Positions 24,798-32,394 of a stretch of 64,000 nucleotides of DNA are shown here, piece by piece (the stretch's first letter is position 1; the number at the start of each line of letters is the position of its first letter). The stretch is from assembly GCF_014196255.1 (NCBI RefSeq), contig NZ_JACIDH010000009.1, forward strand, positions 62,001-126,000, written 5' to 3'. A program made the translations under genes and the position numbers. Origin of the DNA: Sphingomonas pseudosanguinis. GTDB lineage: Bacteria > Pseudomonadota > Alphaproteobacteria > Sphingomonadales > Sphingomonadaceae. Below the pieces are notes generated by a model. That model had not been told where the DNA came from, searched no databases, and worked only from the letters and a program-made list of their open reading frames with translations.

Positions 24798-25859
24798 ATG
24801 ACGAAGACGGCATTGGTGGTGGGCGCGAGCGGGATCGTCGGCAGCGCAACGGCGCGGCTGCTGGTGGAACAGGGGTGGACCGTGCACGGGCTGGCCCGGC
24901 GTCCGACCGGTCAGCCCGGCGTGCGCCCGGTCGTCGCCGACTTGCAGGATGCGGCCGCGACGAAGGCCGCGCTGCGCGATCTCGCGCCCGATGCGGTGTT
25001 CATCACCACCTGGCTGCGACAGGATAGCGAGGCGGAGAATATCCGCGTCAATGGGGCGATGGTACGCAATCTGCTCGCCGCGCTGCCCCGCCCGCGGGGA
25101 CCGCGCCATGTCGCGCTGGTCACCGGCCTGAAACACTATCTCGGCCCGTTCGAGGCCTATGGCAAAGCCACCCTGCCCCAGACTCCGTTTCGCGAGGAGC
25201 AGGGGCGGCTGGACGTCGAGAATTTCTATTATGCGCAGGAAGACGAGCTGTTCGCGGCCGCCGCACGCGACGGCTTTTCCTGGAGCGTGCATCGCCCGCA
25301 TACCGTGATCGGGCTGGCCGTGGGCAATGCGATGAACATGGGCACGACGCTGGCCGTTTATGCGACGCTGTGTCGCGAGCGCGGGCGGCCCTTCGTCTTT
25401 CCCGGTTCGGCCGCGCAATGGTCGGGACTGACCGACATGACCGATGCCGGCCAGCTGGCGCGGCATCTGCTCTGGGCGGCGGAGACCGAGGCGGCGCATG
25501 ACGAAGCCTTCAACGTCGTCAATGGCGATGTCTTCCGGTGGCAGTGGATGTGGCCGCGCTTCGCCCAATGGTTCGGCGTCGAGTCCGCGCCGTTCGACGG
25601 CGTTGTGCGTCCGCTCGCCGAGCAGATGGCCGGGGATATGGATCTGTGGCGCGACATCGCCGCGCGCGAGGGGCTAGCCGAGCCCGATCTCACTCGGCTC
25701 GCCTCGCCCTGGCATACCGATGCCGATCTGGGGCGGCCGATCGAGGTGGTGACCGACATGAGCAAGAGCCGGCGGCTCGGCTTCACCGGCTACCAGCCGA
25801 CCGACGACGCCTTCTTCGCGCTGTTCGAGCGGTTGCGGGCCGAACGGCTGATCCCTTGA
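24798..25859 (+). CDS. PRISE-type atypical SDR (enone reductase-like)
   Basis: 353 aa from the ATG at 24798 with AAGGAG upstream. The cofactor loop GASGIVGSATA, the segments TGLKHYLGPFEAYGK and NFYYAQEDELF and the Trp-rich stretch SWSVHRPHTVIGLAVGN match the PRISE family (progesterone 5-beta-reductase/iridoid synthase-like), in which Tyr and Lys act in NADPH-dependent reduction of enones. The FYYAQED segment carries the family's catalytic Tyr region. It is under likely control of the divergent HxlR gene, which suits a role in detoxifying reactive carbonyls. Confidence 0.85.
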   Translation: MTKTALVVGASGIVGSATARLLVEQGWTVHGLARRPTGQPGVRPVVADLQDAAATKAALRDLAPDAVFITTWLRQDSEAENIRVNGAMVRNLLAALPRPRGPRHVALVTGLKHYLGPFEAYGKATLPQTPFREEQGRLDVENFYYAQEDELFAAAARDGFSWSVHRPHTVIGLAVGNAMNMGTTLAVYATLCRERGRPFVFPGSAAQWSGLTDMTDAGQLARHLLWAAETEAAHDEAFNVVNGDVFRWQWMWPRFAQWFGVESAPFDGVVRPLAEQMAGDMDLWRDIAAREGLAEPDLTRLASPWHTDADLGRPIEVVTDMSKSRRLGFTGYQPTDDAFFALFERLRAERLIP

Positions 25860-25925
25860 CATCAGGGGCGCGGGAGCGGCGCGGGCGTTTGCGCCGGGGG
25901 CGGCGGTCATGGCATGGCCGCCGTC

Positions 25926-26381
25926 ATGGAACATCGCCCGCACATCCTGGTGGACGCCGACGCCTGTCCGGTGAAGGAGGAGATCTACCGCGTCGCCTAT
26001 CGACTGGAGGTGCCGGTGATGGTGGTCAGCAATGCGCCGCTGCGCGTGCCGCCGCATCCGCTGATCGCGCGGACGGTGGTCGGCGATGGCTTCGATGCCG
26101 CCGATGACTGGATCGCCGAGCGGGCGGATGCGGCGACGATCGTCATCACGGCGGACATATTGCTCGCCGATCGCTGTCTGAAGGCGGGGGCGACCGTGAT
26201 CGCGCCCAATGGCCGGCCGTTCACCACCAGTTCGATCGGCAATGCGGTCGCGGTACGCGCGATCATGGCTGATCTGCGCGCGGGCGGCGACCGGATCGGC
26301 GGGCCGCCCCCGTTCGGCAAGGAGGATCGCTCGCGCTTCCTGTCCGCGTTGGATAGCGCGGTGATGCGGCTGCGGCGCTAG
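25926..26381 (+). CDS. yaiI: YaiI/YqxD-family protein (UPF0178, DUF188)
   Basis: 151 aa from the ATG at 25926 (MEHRPHILVDADACPVKEEI). The N-terminal DADACPVK, the central VITADILLADRCLKAGA and FTTSSIGNAVAVRA define the UPF0178 family, which has a PIN-like fold with acidic residues and is usually chromosomal. Function is not established. Its presence on a replicon with parAB and repA suggests a plasmid or chromid carrying genome-like genes. Confidence 0.88.
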   Translation: MEHRPHILVDADACPVKEEIYRVAYRLEVPVMVVSNAPLRVPPHPLIARTVVGDGFDAADDWIAERADAATIVITADILLADRCLKAGATVIAPNGRPFTTSSIGNAVAVRAIMADLRAGGDRIGGPPPFGKEDRSRFLSALDSAVMRLRR

Positions 26382-26583
26382 GTCGGACTGACACAGGCCG
26401 ACTCACCTACTTTTCCGGGGAAGGAGGGTGGAGGGGTTTCCCACGTCCCATCTCTCGGACCGGGACACCCCTCCGTCAGGCCTTCGGCCTGCCACCTCCC
26501 CTTGCAGGGGAGGAATGAGGGGAATGGAGATTGGCCTTGGCACCGGCTTGATCTGACGGGGCGAAGGCGATTACCGCCGGGGC

Positions 26584-27162
26584 ATGAGCATGTCCCCCCT
26601 CGCCCTCCGCCCGATCGCCGCCACCTTGCTGGCCGCGCTGCCGGTCGCCAGCCCCTCGACCGCCCAGACCGCGCCAGCCGGCGCGCCCGCCAATGGCGGC
26701 GCGGCGTCGGGGGCGGGCATCATTCCCTTGCCGCTGATGCCGATCGTGCCCGCCGCGCAGCGGAGCTGCGCGATGCGCACGCCGTCGGGGCTGGGTTACA
26801 CCGTGCTGCGGGCGGGGACCGGGGCCAAGCCGGCCGCCGATGCGACGGTGCTGGTCAACTATATCGGCTATCTGAACGCGAGTGGCGCGGTGTTCGATCA
26901 GGCGATGCGCACGCCGATGCCGGTCGGCGGGCTGATCCCGGGCTTTTCCGAGGGCTTGCAGCTGATGGCGCGCGGCAGCGTGGTGCGGCTGTGCGTGCCA
27001 CCGGCGCTGGGTTACGGTGCGCAGGCGTCGGGACCGATCCCGGCCAATGCCGATCTGGTGTTCCAGATCGAACTGCTCGATTTCAAGACGGCGGCCGAGA
27101 TCGAGGAACTGCGCAAGGCCGCCGGGGCGGCTCCGCCTGCGCCGGGCTCGAACCAGCCCTGA
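26584..27162 (+). CDS. FKBP-type peptidyl-prolyl isomerase, exported
   Basis: 192 aa with a signal peptide (MSMSPLALRPIAATLLAALP, cleavage near STAQ). The C-terminal FKBP domain contains VLVNYIGYLNASGAVFDQA, VGGLIPGFSEGLQLMARGS and LCVPPALGYGAQASG with the PANADLVFQIELLDF closing strand. It catalyses proline isomerisation, probably in the periplasm. Upstream residues 30-80 are an Ala/Pro-rich linker. The gene stands alone between two GC-rich repeats. Confidence 0.88.
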   Translation: MSMSPLALRPIAATLLAALPVASPSTAQTAPAGAPANGGAASGAGIIPLPLMPIVPAAQRSCAMRTPSGLGYTVLRAGTGAKPAADATVLVNYIGYLNASGAVFDQAMRTPMPVGGLIPGFSEGLQLMARGSVVRLCVPPALGYGAQASGPIPANADLVFQIELLDFKTAAEIEELRKAAGAAPPAPGSNQP

Positions 27163-27212
27163 GCGGGCGATATCCCCGCCAAATGTAAAGCGAACACTGT
27201 TGCGACTAAGTG

Positions 27213-27311
27213 CGCCCCTCCCCTTCAGGGGAGGGGTTGGGGTGGGGCTTCTCCACAGGCGTAGCGCTTGCCGAAGCGCCCCACCCCCTCCCCTAAAGGG
27301 GAGGGGGTGGG
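27213..27311. repeat. Inverted pair of GC-rich REP-like repeats
   Basis: Left copy at 27213-27251 (CCCCTCCCCTTCAGGGGAGG and on) and right copy at 27273-27311 (GAAGCGCCCCACCCCCTCCC and on) are opposite in direction and each contains its own hairpin. A single copy occurs at 8340-8383, and a related CCTCCCCTTGCAGGGGAGG hairpin lies at about 26492-26514. An inverted pair of REPs (BIME-like) lying between convergent genes may act as a bidirectional terminator. Confidence 0.6.
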
Positions 27312-27330
27312 TTTCGCTCACCGCGTCGGC

Positions 27331-27975
27331 TCACCGAGCCGCTGGTGTCTCCGCCGGCGGAGACGGAGCGGGTGTGGGCAGATCGACCTTGATTTCGACC
27401 CGGCGGTTCTTGTCGCGCCCTTCCGGATCGTCCGATCCATCCAGCTTGCGGTTGGGCGCGATGGGGCGCGCCTCGCCCAGTGCGATGACGGTGATCCGCT
27501 CCGCCGTGACGCCCTTTTCGACCAGATAGTCGCGCACGGCCTCGGCCCGTTTGCGCGAGGCGGTCAGGTTGACCGCGTCCGAGCCGGCGGAATCGCTATG
27601 CCCCCAGATGGTGATCGGCCCGCCCAGCGCCAGCACCGGATCGGCGAGCAGCGTGTCGAGCTGCGCCAGGCCGGCCGGATCGGGCTGCGTGCCCTTGGCC
27701 GGGAAGGGGATGGTCCGCTCGACCGGCTCGGCGGGCGGGGTCGGGGTCGGTGAGGGTTCGATCTCGGGGCGGATGATCGACTTCTTGGCCTCTTCCTCCA
27801 CCGCGATGGCGTTGTCGGCCATCACCGCATTGCTCTCTGCCGTAAGATTGGCTGGTGCCTCCGCCGTGTCGTTCGCCGCGCGGTCGCTAGCGGGTTGACA
27901 GGCGGTCAGGCCAAGCCCGATTGCGGCGCCCGCGATCAGGCGCACGGCGTGCGCGTTCCATTTGGTCAGGGTCAT
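27331..27975 (-). CDS. OmpA-family lipoprotein
   Basis: 214 aa. Lipobox in LGLTACQ gives lipidation at about Cys25. The C-terminal OmpA/MotB domain (residues 100-205) has IWGHSDSAGSDAVNLTASRK (peptidoglycan-binding helix), AEAVRDYLVEKGVTAERI and GRDKNRRVEIKV. It therefore ties the outer membrane to peptidoglycan. The ATG overlaps the stop of the antiporter gene (27972) by 4 bp, so both are co-translated on the minus strand. Confidence 0.85.
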   Translation of the reverse strand: MTLTKWNAHAVRLIAGAAIGLGLTACQPASDRAANDTAEAPANLTAESNAVMADNAIAVEEEAKKSIIRPEIEPSPTPTPPAEPVERTIPFPAKGTQPDPAGLAQLDTLLADPVLALGGPITIWGHSDSAGSDAVNLTASRKRAEAVRDYLVEKGVTAERITVIALGEARPIAPNRKLDGSDDPEGRDKNRRVEIKVDLPTPAPSPPAETPAAR

Positions 27976-29807
27976 GCGACGGCCTCTCCGGTTTGGAAGG
28001 ACAGGGTAGCGTCGGGATCGCCGTGGCGCGAGGGGCCATAGGAGACGACGACGTCGCCGCTTTGCGGCACCGGCCGCGCGGCATGGGTGAAGAAGCGGAT
28101 GCGCCCGTCCTTGCGCAGGACGAACAGCATATCCGCCTCGTCGGGCAGGATCGAGCGGGCCTGGTCGAACTTGAATTGCTCGCTGATCCGCGTCTTGCGA
28201 AAGGTCCAGCCCGCCGCCTCGCGCCGTAGAATGTCCTCGACGCCGTGCCCGGCGGTGAACATCGCGCGGCCACGCAGCGCCTCGGGCAGGCTGCGATGAT
28301 CCTCGTCATCGCCGGTGCCGCCCAGCTGATAGACCGAGTCGCGACCGATATCATGCGCGAACTCGCTGCAGACCAGCGCGTTATACGCCTCGTTCTCGGT
28401 GGTGGCGGCCAGCACCTGGAACTGGGTGAGGTCGAGCCGCTCGTCGGTCGTTTCGGCCAGGATCTCGCCATGATAGGTCTCGATCCCCGCCTGGCGCGCG
28501 GCCGACAGGCGCTGCCAGCTGGTGTCGGCGATCATCACCGGCAGGCCCAGCGACTGGATCTGCCGGGCGAGCGAGATGCTCCACGGCGTGCTGCCGACGA
28601 CGAGCAGACCCTTTTGCGTCGCCCCCGTCACCTTCAGCCAGCGCGCGACATGGCGGATGGAGAAGCCGTGCGCGATGATCGTCGCGACCACGACGGCGAA
28701 GGACAGGGTGACGAGGATATTGCCATTGCCATAGCCGAGCTGGTCGAGGCGCAGCGCGAACAGCCCCGACACCGCGACCGCGACGACGCCGCGAGGCGCG
28801 ATCCAGGCGACGAGCAGCCGCTCGTTCCAGGGAATCTTGCTGAACGCCAGCGCGATCAGCACGGTCGCCGGGCGGACGAGGAAGAGGAGCGCGAACAGGA
28901 AGGCGGCGAAGCGCCACTCGAACAGGCGCAACACCTCGAAATCGAGCGAGGCGGACAGCAGTACGAATACGCCCGAGATGAGGAGGACGGTCACATTCTC
29001 CTTGAACGGGTGAATATCGCGCAGCGAATCCAGCCGCATATTGGCGATCGCGATGCCCATGACGGTCACCGCCAGCAGCCCGGTTTCCTGCTGCACCAGG
29101 TTGGACAGGACGAATGTGCCGATCACCGCGACCAGCAGCACCGGGGCCTTCAGATACTCGGGCACATGGCCGCGCGGGAACGCCCAGGCGATGGCGCGCG
29201 CCATGCCATAGCCGATCAGCCCCGACACCACCGCCGCGCCGAGCAGCGCGATGACGACCGAGAGCAGCGTGCCGCCCTCGTCGACGCGGCGCAGATATTC
29301 ATAGGTGATGACCGCGCACAACGCGCCGAAGGGATCGTTGACGATCGCTTCCCATTTCAGGATCGCGCGCGGGCGCGCCGCGATATTGCTCTGGCGCAGG
29401 AGGGGAATGACGACGGTCGGCCCGGTCACGACCAAAATGCCGGCGAACAGGATCGCCACCGGCCAGACCAGCCCCGCGACATAATAGCAGGCCAGCGCCC
29501 CCAGCACCCAGCCGAGCGGAATACCGATCGCCATTAACCGCGTCACCGCCCCCTCGGTCTTGCGCAGTTCGCGGAAGTTGAGGCTCAGCCCCCCCTCGAA
29601 CAGGATCAGCGCGACCGCGACCGAGATCATCGGCTCGAGCAGATCGCCGAAGGTGTGTTCGGGGATGATGAGGCCGGTGATCGGCCCGGCGATGACGCCG
29701 GCGGCCAGCATCAGCGCGATGGCGGGCCAGCCGGTGCGCCACGCGATCCACTGCGCCCCGATCCCCAGAACACCGATCAGCGCGAAAACGAGAGCTTGTT
29801 GTTCCAT
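27972..29807 (-). CDS. Cation:proton antiporter with C-terminal TrkA-N domain
   Basis: 611 aa. Twelve or more membrane helices with a sodium/proton exchanger core (ALILFEGGLSLNFRELRKTE, EAIVNDPFGALCAVI). Then follows a cytoplasmic TrkA-N/RCK-like region (GLLVVGSTPWSISLARQIQSL) that binds NAD-type nucleotides. Probably moves K+ or Na+ against H+ for pH and salt balance. The C-terminal 80 residues form another regulatory domain. Overlaps the OmpA gene by 4 bp (ATGA), which is an unusual functional pair. Confidence 0.88.
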   Translation of the reverse strand: MEQQALVFALIGVLGIGAQWIAWRTGWPAIALMLAAGVIAGPITGLIIPEHTFGDLLEPMISVAVALILFEGGLSLNFRELRKTEGAVTRLMAIGIPLGWVLGALACYYVAGLVWPVAILFAGILVVTGPTVVIPLLRQSNIAARPRAILKWEAIVNDPFGALCAVITYEYLRRVDEGGTLLSVVIALLGAAVVSGLIGYGMARAIAWAFPRGHVPEYLKAPVLLVAVIGTFVLSNLVQQETGLLAVTVMGIAIANMRLDSLRDIHPFKENVTVLLISGVFVLLSASLDFEVLRLFEWRFAAFLFALLFLVRPATVLIALAFSKIPWNERLLVAWIAPRGVVAVAVSGLFALRLDQLGYGNGNILVTLSFAVVVATIIAHGFSIRHVARWLKVTGATQKGLLVVGSTPWSISLARQIQSLGLPVMIADTSWQRLSAARQAGIETYHGEILAETTDERLDLTQFQVLAATTENEAYNALVCSEFAHDIGRDSVYQLGGTGDDEDHRSLPEALRGRAMFTAGHGVEDILRREAAGWTFRKTRISEQFKFDQARSILPDEADMLFVLRKDGRIRFFTHAARPVPQSGDVVVSYGPSRHGDPDATLSFQTGEAVA

Positions 29808-29816
29808 AGGGGGCCT

Positions 29817-30167
29817 TTAACCCCTGATGCCCGCAAAGGTAACCGCCGCACCTTTATTGGGGTGGGCGCGAGCGGGCGTGTCGCACCCTGTCCTGTCCCT
29901 GCTCAAAGCATAGACGAAGCGGTGACGCTGTTCGCTGCCCCGGGGCGGTTTTCGCAAGGCCTTTTCTTCCGACCGGCTCAGGGTGAAGCGCCGGTCGTTC
30001 TTCGTGGTGAGACAGGGCTCGACATCGCCGATCTGAATCCGGTGCAGCTGCCGCTTCTTGTCGTCCGGCTGCGTCCGACTGACGCTGTCCATCCAGTCTT
30101 CGATGCGGGAATCCAACCTTCTCGCAGCATTGAAGTAAGCCAACGTGCCGACACACGCTTTTCGCAT
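29817..30167 (-). CDS. Uncertain small protein, minus strand
   Basis: A reading frame from the ATG at 30167 (about 116 aa: MRKACVGTLAYFNAARRLDS) has balanced Asp/Glu/Lys/hydrophobic composition, unlike the Ala/Arg-rich shadow frames around it (WMDSVSRTQPDDKKRQLHRI, GDVEPCLTTKNDRRFTLSRS). The ribosome-binding site is weak. It might be a fragment of a larger gene, as the frame stays open upstream to 30452. No family recognised. Confidence 0.3.
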   Translation of the reverse strand: MRKACVGTLAYFNAARRLDSRIEDWMDSVSRTQPDDKKRQLHRIQIGDVEPCLTTKNDRRFTLSRSEEKALRKPPRGSEQRHRFVYALSRDRTGCDTPARAHPNKGAAVTFAGIRG

Positions 30168-30327
30168 CGATCCACAGGCCCCGCTGCCCGTGCTGAAGCA
30201 CAAGGCCTTTGCTTGGCTACCGGGCGGCGCACACCAGCGCCGCCCCCATTCTCTCCTTGGCAGGAAGCAACTAGGCCAGCGCCGGGCACCGCCCCGCCGC
30301 AGGCCTTTTTTCATGACCGGTGGAGTA

Positions 30328-30350
30328 GGGGGAACCAGCAGGGTTCCCCC
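30328..30350. repeat. Perfect 9-bp-arm hairpin
   Basis: GGGGGAACC (30328-30336), loop AGCAG, GGTTCCCCC (30342-30350). No T run follows, so it is unlikely to be a simple terminator. Possibly a regulatory or protein-binding structure. Confidence 0.45.
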
Positions 30351-30452
30351 CACGCCGGCTCGCCTTCCCCTTCCGGTAAGGCGCTGCCGCCTGCCTGATC
30401 GCCGCGCTACGCCCACCGCCAGGCGTTCATCCAGCCCCGCGCGGCCGGTCAC

Positions 30453-30496
30453 TCGCTCGCATCGGTCCGGCCCCTGCGGGCCTCCCCTGGCTACGC
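30453..30496. repeat. Dispersed 44-bp element, copy 1
   Basis: Shares CGGCCCCTG and TCCCCTGGCTACGC with the copy at 31624-31667 at identical spacing. Both are followed within about 70 bp by TTGGGGCCGGGG-like DNA. Function unknown. Confidence 0.5.
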
Positions 30497-30698
30497 CTCG
30501 ACCAGCCGCATCGGCTGCTATGCGGCCCGCTTCTCTAACCCGAAAATTTGGGGCCGGGGAAGCGCCGCGCCGGGCATCGAGCCCGCCGCGGCGCTGCTAG
30601 CGCGGCGACCCGGAAAAGGGGTTGCAAGCTGGCAATCGTCGGGCCTCTGATCCGCTACGCACGCACCAGGTCAACCAGAGAGGAGAGAGGGAGAAAGC

Positions 30699-30950
30699 GT
30701 GGGTGTCACTGCCTTAGCGAGGAAGCATTCCATGTTCCTCCATCATGCCGTCCAGCCTGCCCGCATCGACGCCGTCATCGCCTGCCAATTGCTAAGCGAA
30801 ACGCATCCATCACCAGCTGCGATCAGCCTTGCCCAGGCTCGCGATTTCGAGCGTCTGCTCCGCCGCAATAACGGCGGTCAGTCTGATGACGGCATCATCG
30901 CTCAGCGCGGACGTCCGGCCATGTGTGACTACATTTGGAGGCGTCAGTGA
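30699..30950 (+). CDS. Small hypothetical protein, coupled to the next gene
   Basis: 83 aa from GTG at 30699, after a purine-rich AGAGGGAG ribosome-binding site, starting MGVTALARKHSMFLHHAVQP. No family recognised. Its stop TGA overlaps the GTG start of the next gene (GTGA), a typical sign of translational coupling, which supports both as real. A clear terminator lies downstream at 31163-31203, closing a two-gene unit. Confidence 0.5.
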   Translation: MGVTALARKHSMFLHHAVQPARIDAVIACQLLSETHPSPAAISLAQARDFERLLRRNNGGQSDDGIIAQRGRPAMCDYIWRRQ

Positions 30951-31132
30951 CGCACCTGTCGCTCGCCGCGATCGCTGTCCTGTTCGACTATGATCCGGCC
31001 GTCATCGCGATCATCCACGAGGCACAATTCCAACGTCGGCCGGTGACCATCGATCGCGATGCGCAGGCCTCGCTTTCGATGCGGCTCGCCGACGATCAGC
31101 TGGGTGACCTGTCCTGGTCAGCGGTGAAATAG
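30947..31132 (+). CDS. Small hypothetical protein
   Basis: 61 aa from GTG at 30947 with GGAGG seven bases upstream, starting MTHLSLAAIAVLFDYDPAVI. The sequence is acidic and hydrophobic in turn, with DRDAQASLSMRLADDQLGDL in the C-terminal half. It overlaps the previous gene by 4 bp and is followed after 30 bp by a rho-independent terminator. Function unknown. Confidence 0.5.
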   Translation: MTHLSLAAIAVLFDYDPAVIAIIHEAQFQRRPVTIDRDAQASLSMRLADDQLGDLSWSAVK

Positions 31133-31162
31133 AACACCCCAAACGAGACCTTATCGCCATTC

Positions 31163-31203
31163 ATGGGCAAGCGCCGGCTGCGTCAGCGCTTGCCCATTTT
31201 TTT
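31163..31203 (+). terminator. Rho-independent terminator
   Basis: Perfect 12-bp stem ATGGGCAAGCGC (31163-31174) and GCGCTTGCCCAT (31186-31197), 11-nt loop, then a run of seven T (31197-31203). It ends the small gene pair at 30699-31132. It also works as an end for the convergent gene at 31312. Confidence 0.85.
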
Positions 31204-31311
31204 GCTTCATACCGCCAAGACGGCTGCGCCTCGATCTCGCTAGAAAACGAATGGCCGCGCAGGGTGGCAGCCCTGCCCGGCCATCGTGAAAAGATGTCGG
31301 TCGTGATCGGC

Positions 31312-31533
31312 TCAGGCTGACGCCGTGAGCCCCTTCTCGACCTCTTCCAGCTTGCGCGAGGCAGAGGCGAAGCCGCCTTTGGCTGACGCCAAAAGCCGGC
31401 TCTCGACTTCGTCCAACTCAAGGACCTTCACCGCCTTCCTGAGCGGCTCCAACCGGGTGAGCGGCAGCTTGAAAAGCCCTGCCCTTTCCACCGCGCCGAT
31501 CGCGGCCAGTTCTACGTCCAATGACTTCGCCAT
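31312..31533 (-). CDS. Small helical protein of unknown function
   Basis: 73 aa, starting MAKSLDVELAAIGAVERAGL, with AAAGGCAAG before the ATG at 31533. Leu/Lys/Glu-rich amphipathic helices (LEPLRKAVKVLELDEVESRL, ASASRKLEEVEKGL) suggest a coiled-coil partner protein. It is convergent with the terminator at 31163. Small helical proteins beside relaxase operons can be plasmid control proteins, but no match is recognised here. Confidence 0.5.
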   Translation of the reverse strand: MAKSLDVELAAIGAVERAGLFKLPLTRLEPLRKAVKVLELDEVESRLLASAKGGFASASRKLEEVEKGLTASA

Positions 31534-31623
31534 AGTCTTGCCTTTCGGTCGGACTGATCGGGCTCTGAACCGGCTCGGTGTAGTCGATGGCGATCGCTCG
31601 GCAAACCCCTGGTCGCGTCCGCC

Positions 31624-31667
31624 TCGCTTGTCTGGGTTCGGCCCCTGTGAGGGTCCCCTGGCTACGC
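31624..31667. repeat. Dispersed 44-bp element, copy 2
   Basis: Partner of 30453-30496: same length, identical CGGCCCCTG and TCCCCTGGCTACGC blocks, and the flanking similarity continues downstream. Confidence 0.5.
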
Positions 31668-31885
31668 ATCGGCCGACGGTGCCCCGCGATCTGGGGCCGC
31701 GGATCGATGCTGTTCCGCCTCACGGCGGCCGGTGCCCCGCGAAAAACCGGAGCCGGTCTGCGAACCGCCGAGGGGCTGGGCTGACCCTGGCATCACATGG
31801 GATTTCGAGGGGACAGGATGCACACCGTACGCACGTTGTGCCACAGAAACAGACCTTAAAACAGTATGTTAGCATGATATTGGAG

Positions 31886-31949
31886 TGCTGCAAATCGTGT
31901 TACATTTGCTGCACAATGTAACACATGGGTGCTGCATAATGTAACACAT
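31886..31949. promoter_or_regulatory. Direct and inverted repeats (TGCTGCA / ATGTAACACAT)
   Basis: TGCTGCA occurs at 31886, 31907 and 31930 (spacing 21 and 23 bp). The second and third start 20-bp units ending in AATGTAACACAT. After the first, the partner appears inverted (GTGTTACAT, 31897-31905). Helical phasing and mixed orientation suggest a binding array for the ribbon-helix-helix protein encoded at 32104, either for operon control or relaxosome assembly. Confidence 0.6.
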
Positions 31950-32103
31950 TCACCTTTTGCCATTTAGAACAATACGTTATCCGTAACACAAAGTCGTACA
32001 TGCATAAGATTGATGGCGGTGTGGTCCTTGCCAGGGTGTACGTCTTGGGATAAGGTCAGACCGCCTTTTCAATGCCCACCAGCCTCCCTGCTAGGAGGCG
32101 GTC

Positions 32104-32394
32104 TTGAGTATCAAACACCAGCATTGCTCTATCCGTGTGGATGGAGAGCGATCTGCTCGGCTAAAGGTGCGAGCCGTTGCCGAGAAATGCAGCGTGTCCG
32201 AACTGGTCCGCCGTGCCGTCGACGCATATTTAGCAGACGAGCGACAATTGTCTGCCAGTGATCTTCGTGTCCGCCAGCTGAGCGAATACTCGCAGATCGC
32301 GCTCGATACGATCATCGCCAAAACCTACCCCGAATTACGCGATGTGATCGTGGCCAAAACCAACGAGCGCATGGTCCAATATCATGGCCAATGA
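32104..32394 (+). CDS. Ribbon-helix-helix relaxosome accessory protein
   Basis: 96 aa from TTG at 32104, with a perfect AGGAGG ribosome-binding site. The first strand QHCSIRVDGE followed by helices RLKVRAVAEKCSVSELVRRA and VDAYLAD is a MetJ/Arc-like (ribbon-helix-helix) DNA-binding fold, as in TrwA/MobC-type proteins that bind oriT and repress their operon. Its C-terminal half is helical. It overlaps traD by 11 bp, so it is first in the mobilisation operon, just behind a repeat array. Confidence 0.8.
   Translation: MSIKHQHCSIRVDGERSARLKVRAVAEKCSVSELVRRAVDAYLADERQLSASDLRVRQLSEYSQIALDTIIAKTYPELRDVIVAKTNERMVQYHGQ

Larger units (their letters stand above)
30168..30698. other. Non-coding, GC-rich, repeat-containing gap
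   Basis: This stretch of about 530 bp has no convincing gene. It holds a perfect hairpin (30328-30350: GGGGGAACC, loop AGCAG, GGTTCCCCC) and one copy of a 44-bp element shared with 31624-31667. Towards its end there is an AGAGGAGAGAGGGAG tract acting as the likely ribosome-binding site of the next gene. Confidence 0.5.
31534..32103. other. Regulatory/possible oriT region before the relaxosome operon
   Basis: The first part (about 31560-31800) is GC-rich and contains the second 44-bp element (31624-31667). The second part (about 31840-32060) is clearly AT-richer than the plasmid and holds the TGTAACACAT repeats (31886-31949). The AGGAGG ribosome-binding site of the first mobilisation gene ends it. 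Relaxase oriT regions usually lie just ahead of such operons, so this is the best oriT candidate in the window, although I cannot identify a nic site. Confidence 0.5.

Noticed and set aside
28245..29537. Plus-strand frame of 430 aa opposite the antiporter
   Set aside because: Extremely rich in Gln/His/Asp/Arg, an antisense shadow of the antiporter membrane helices.
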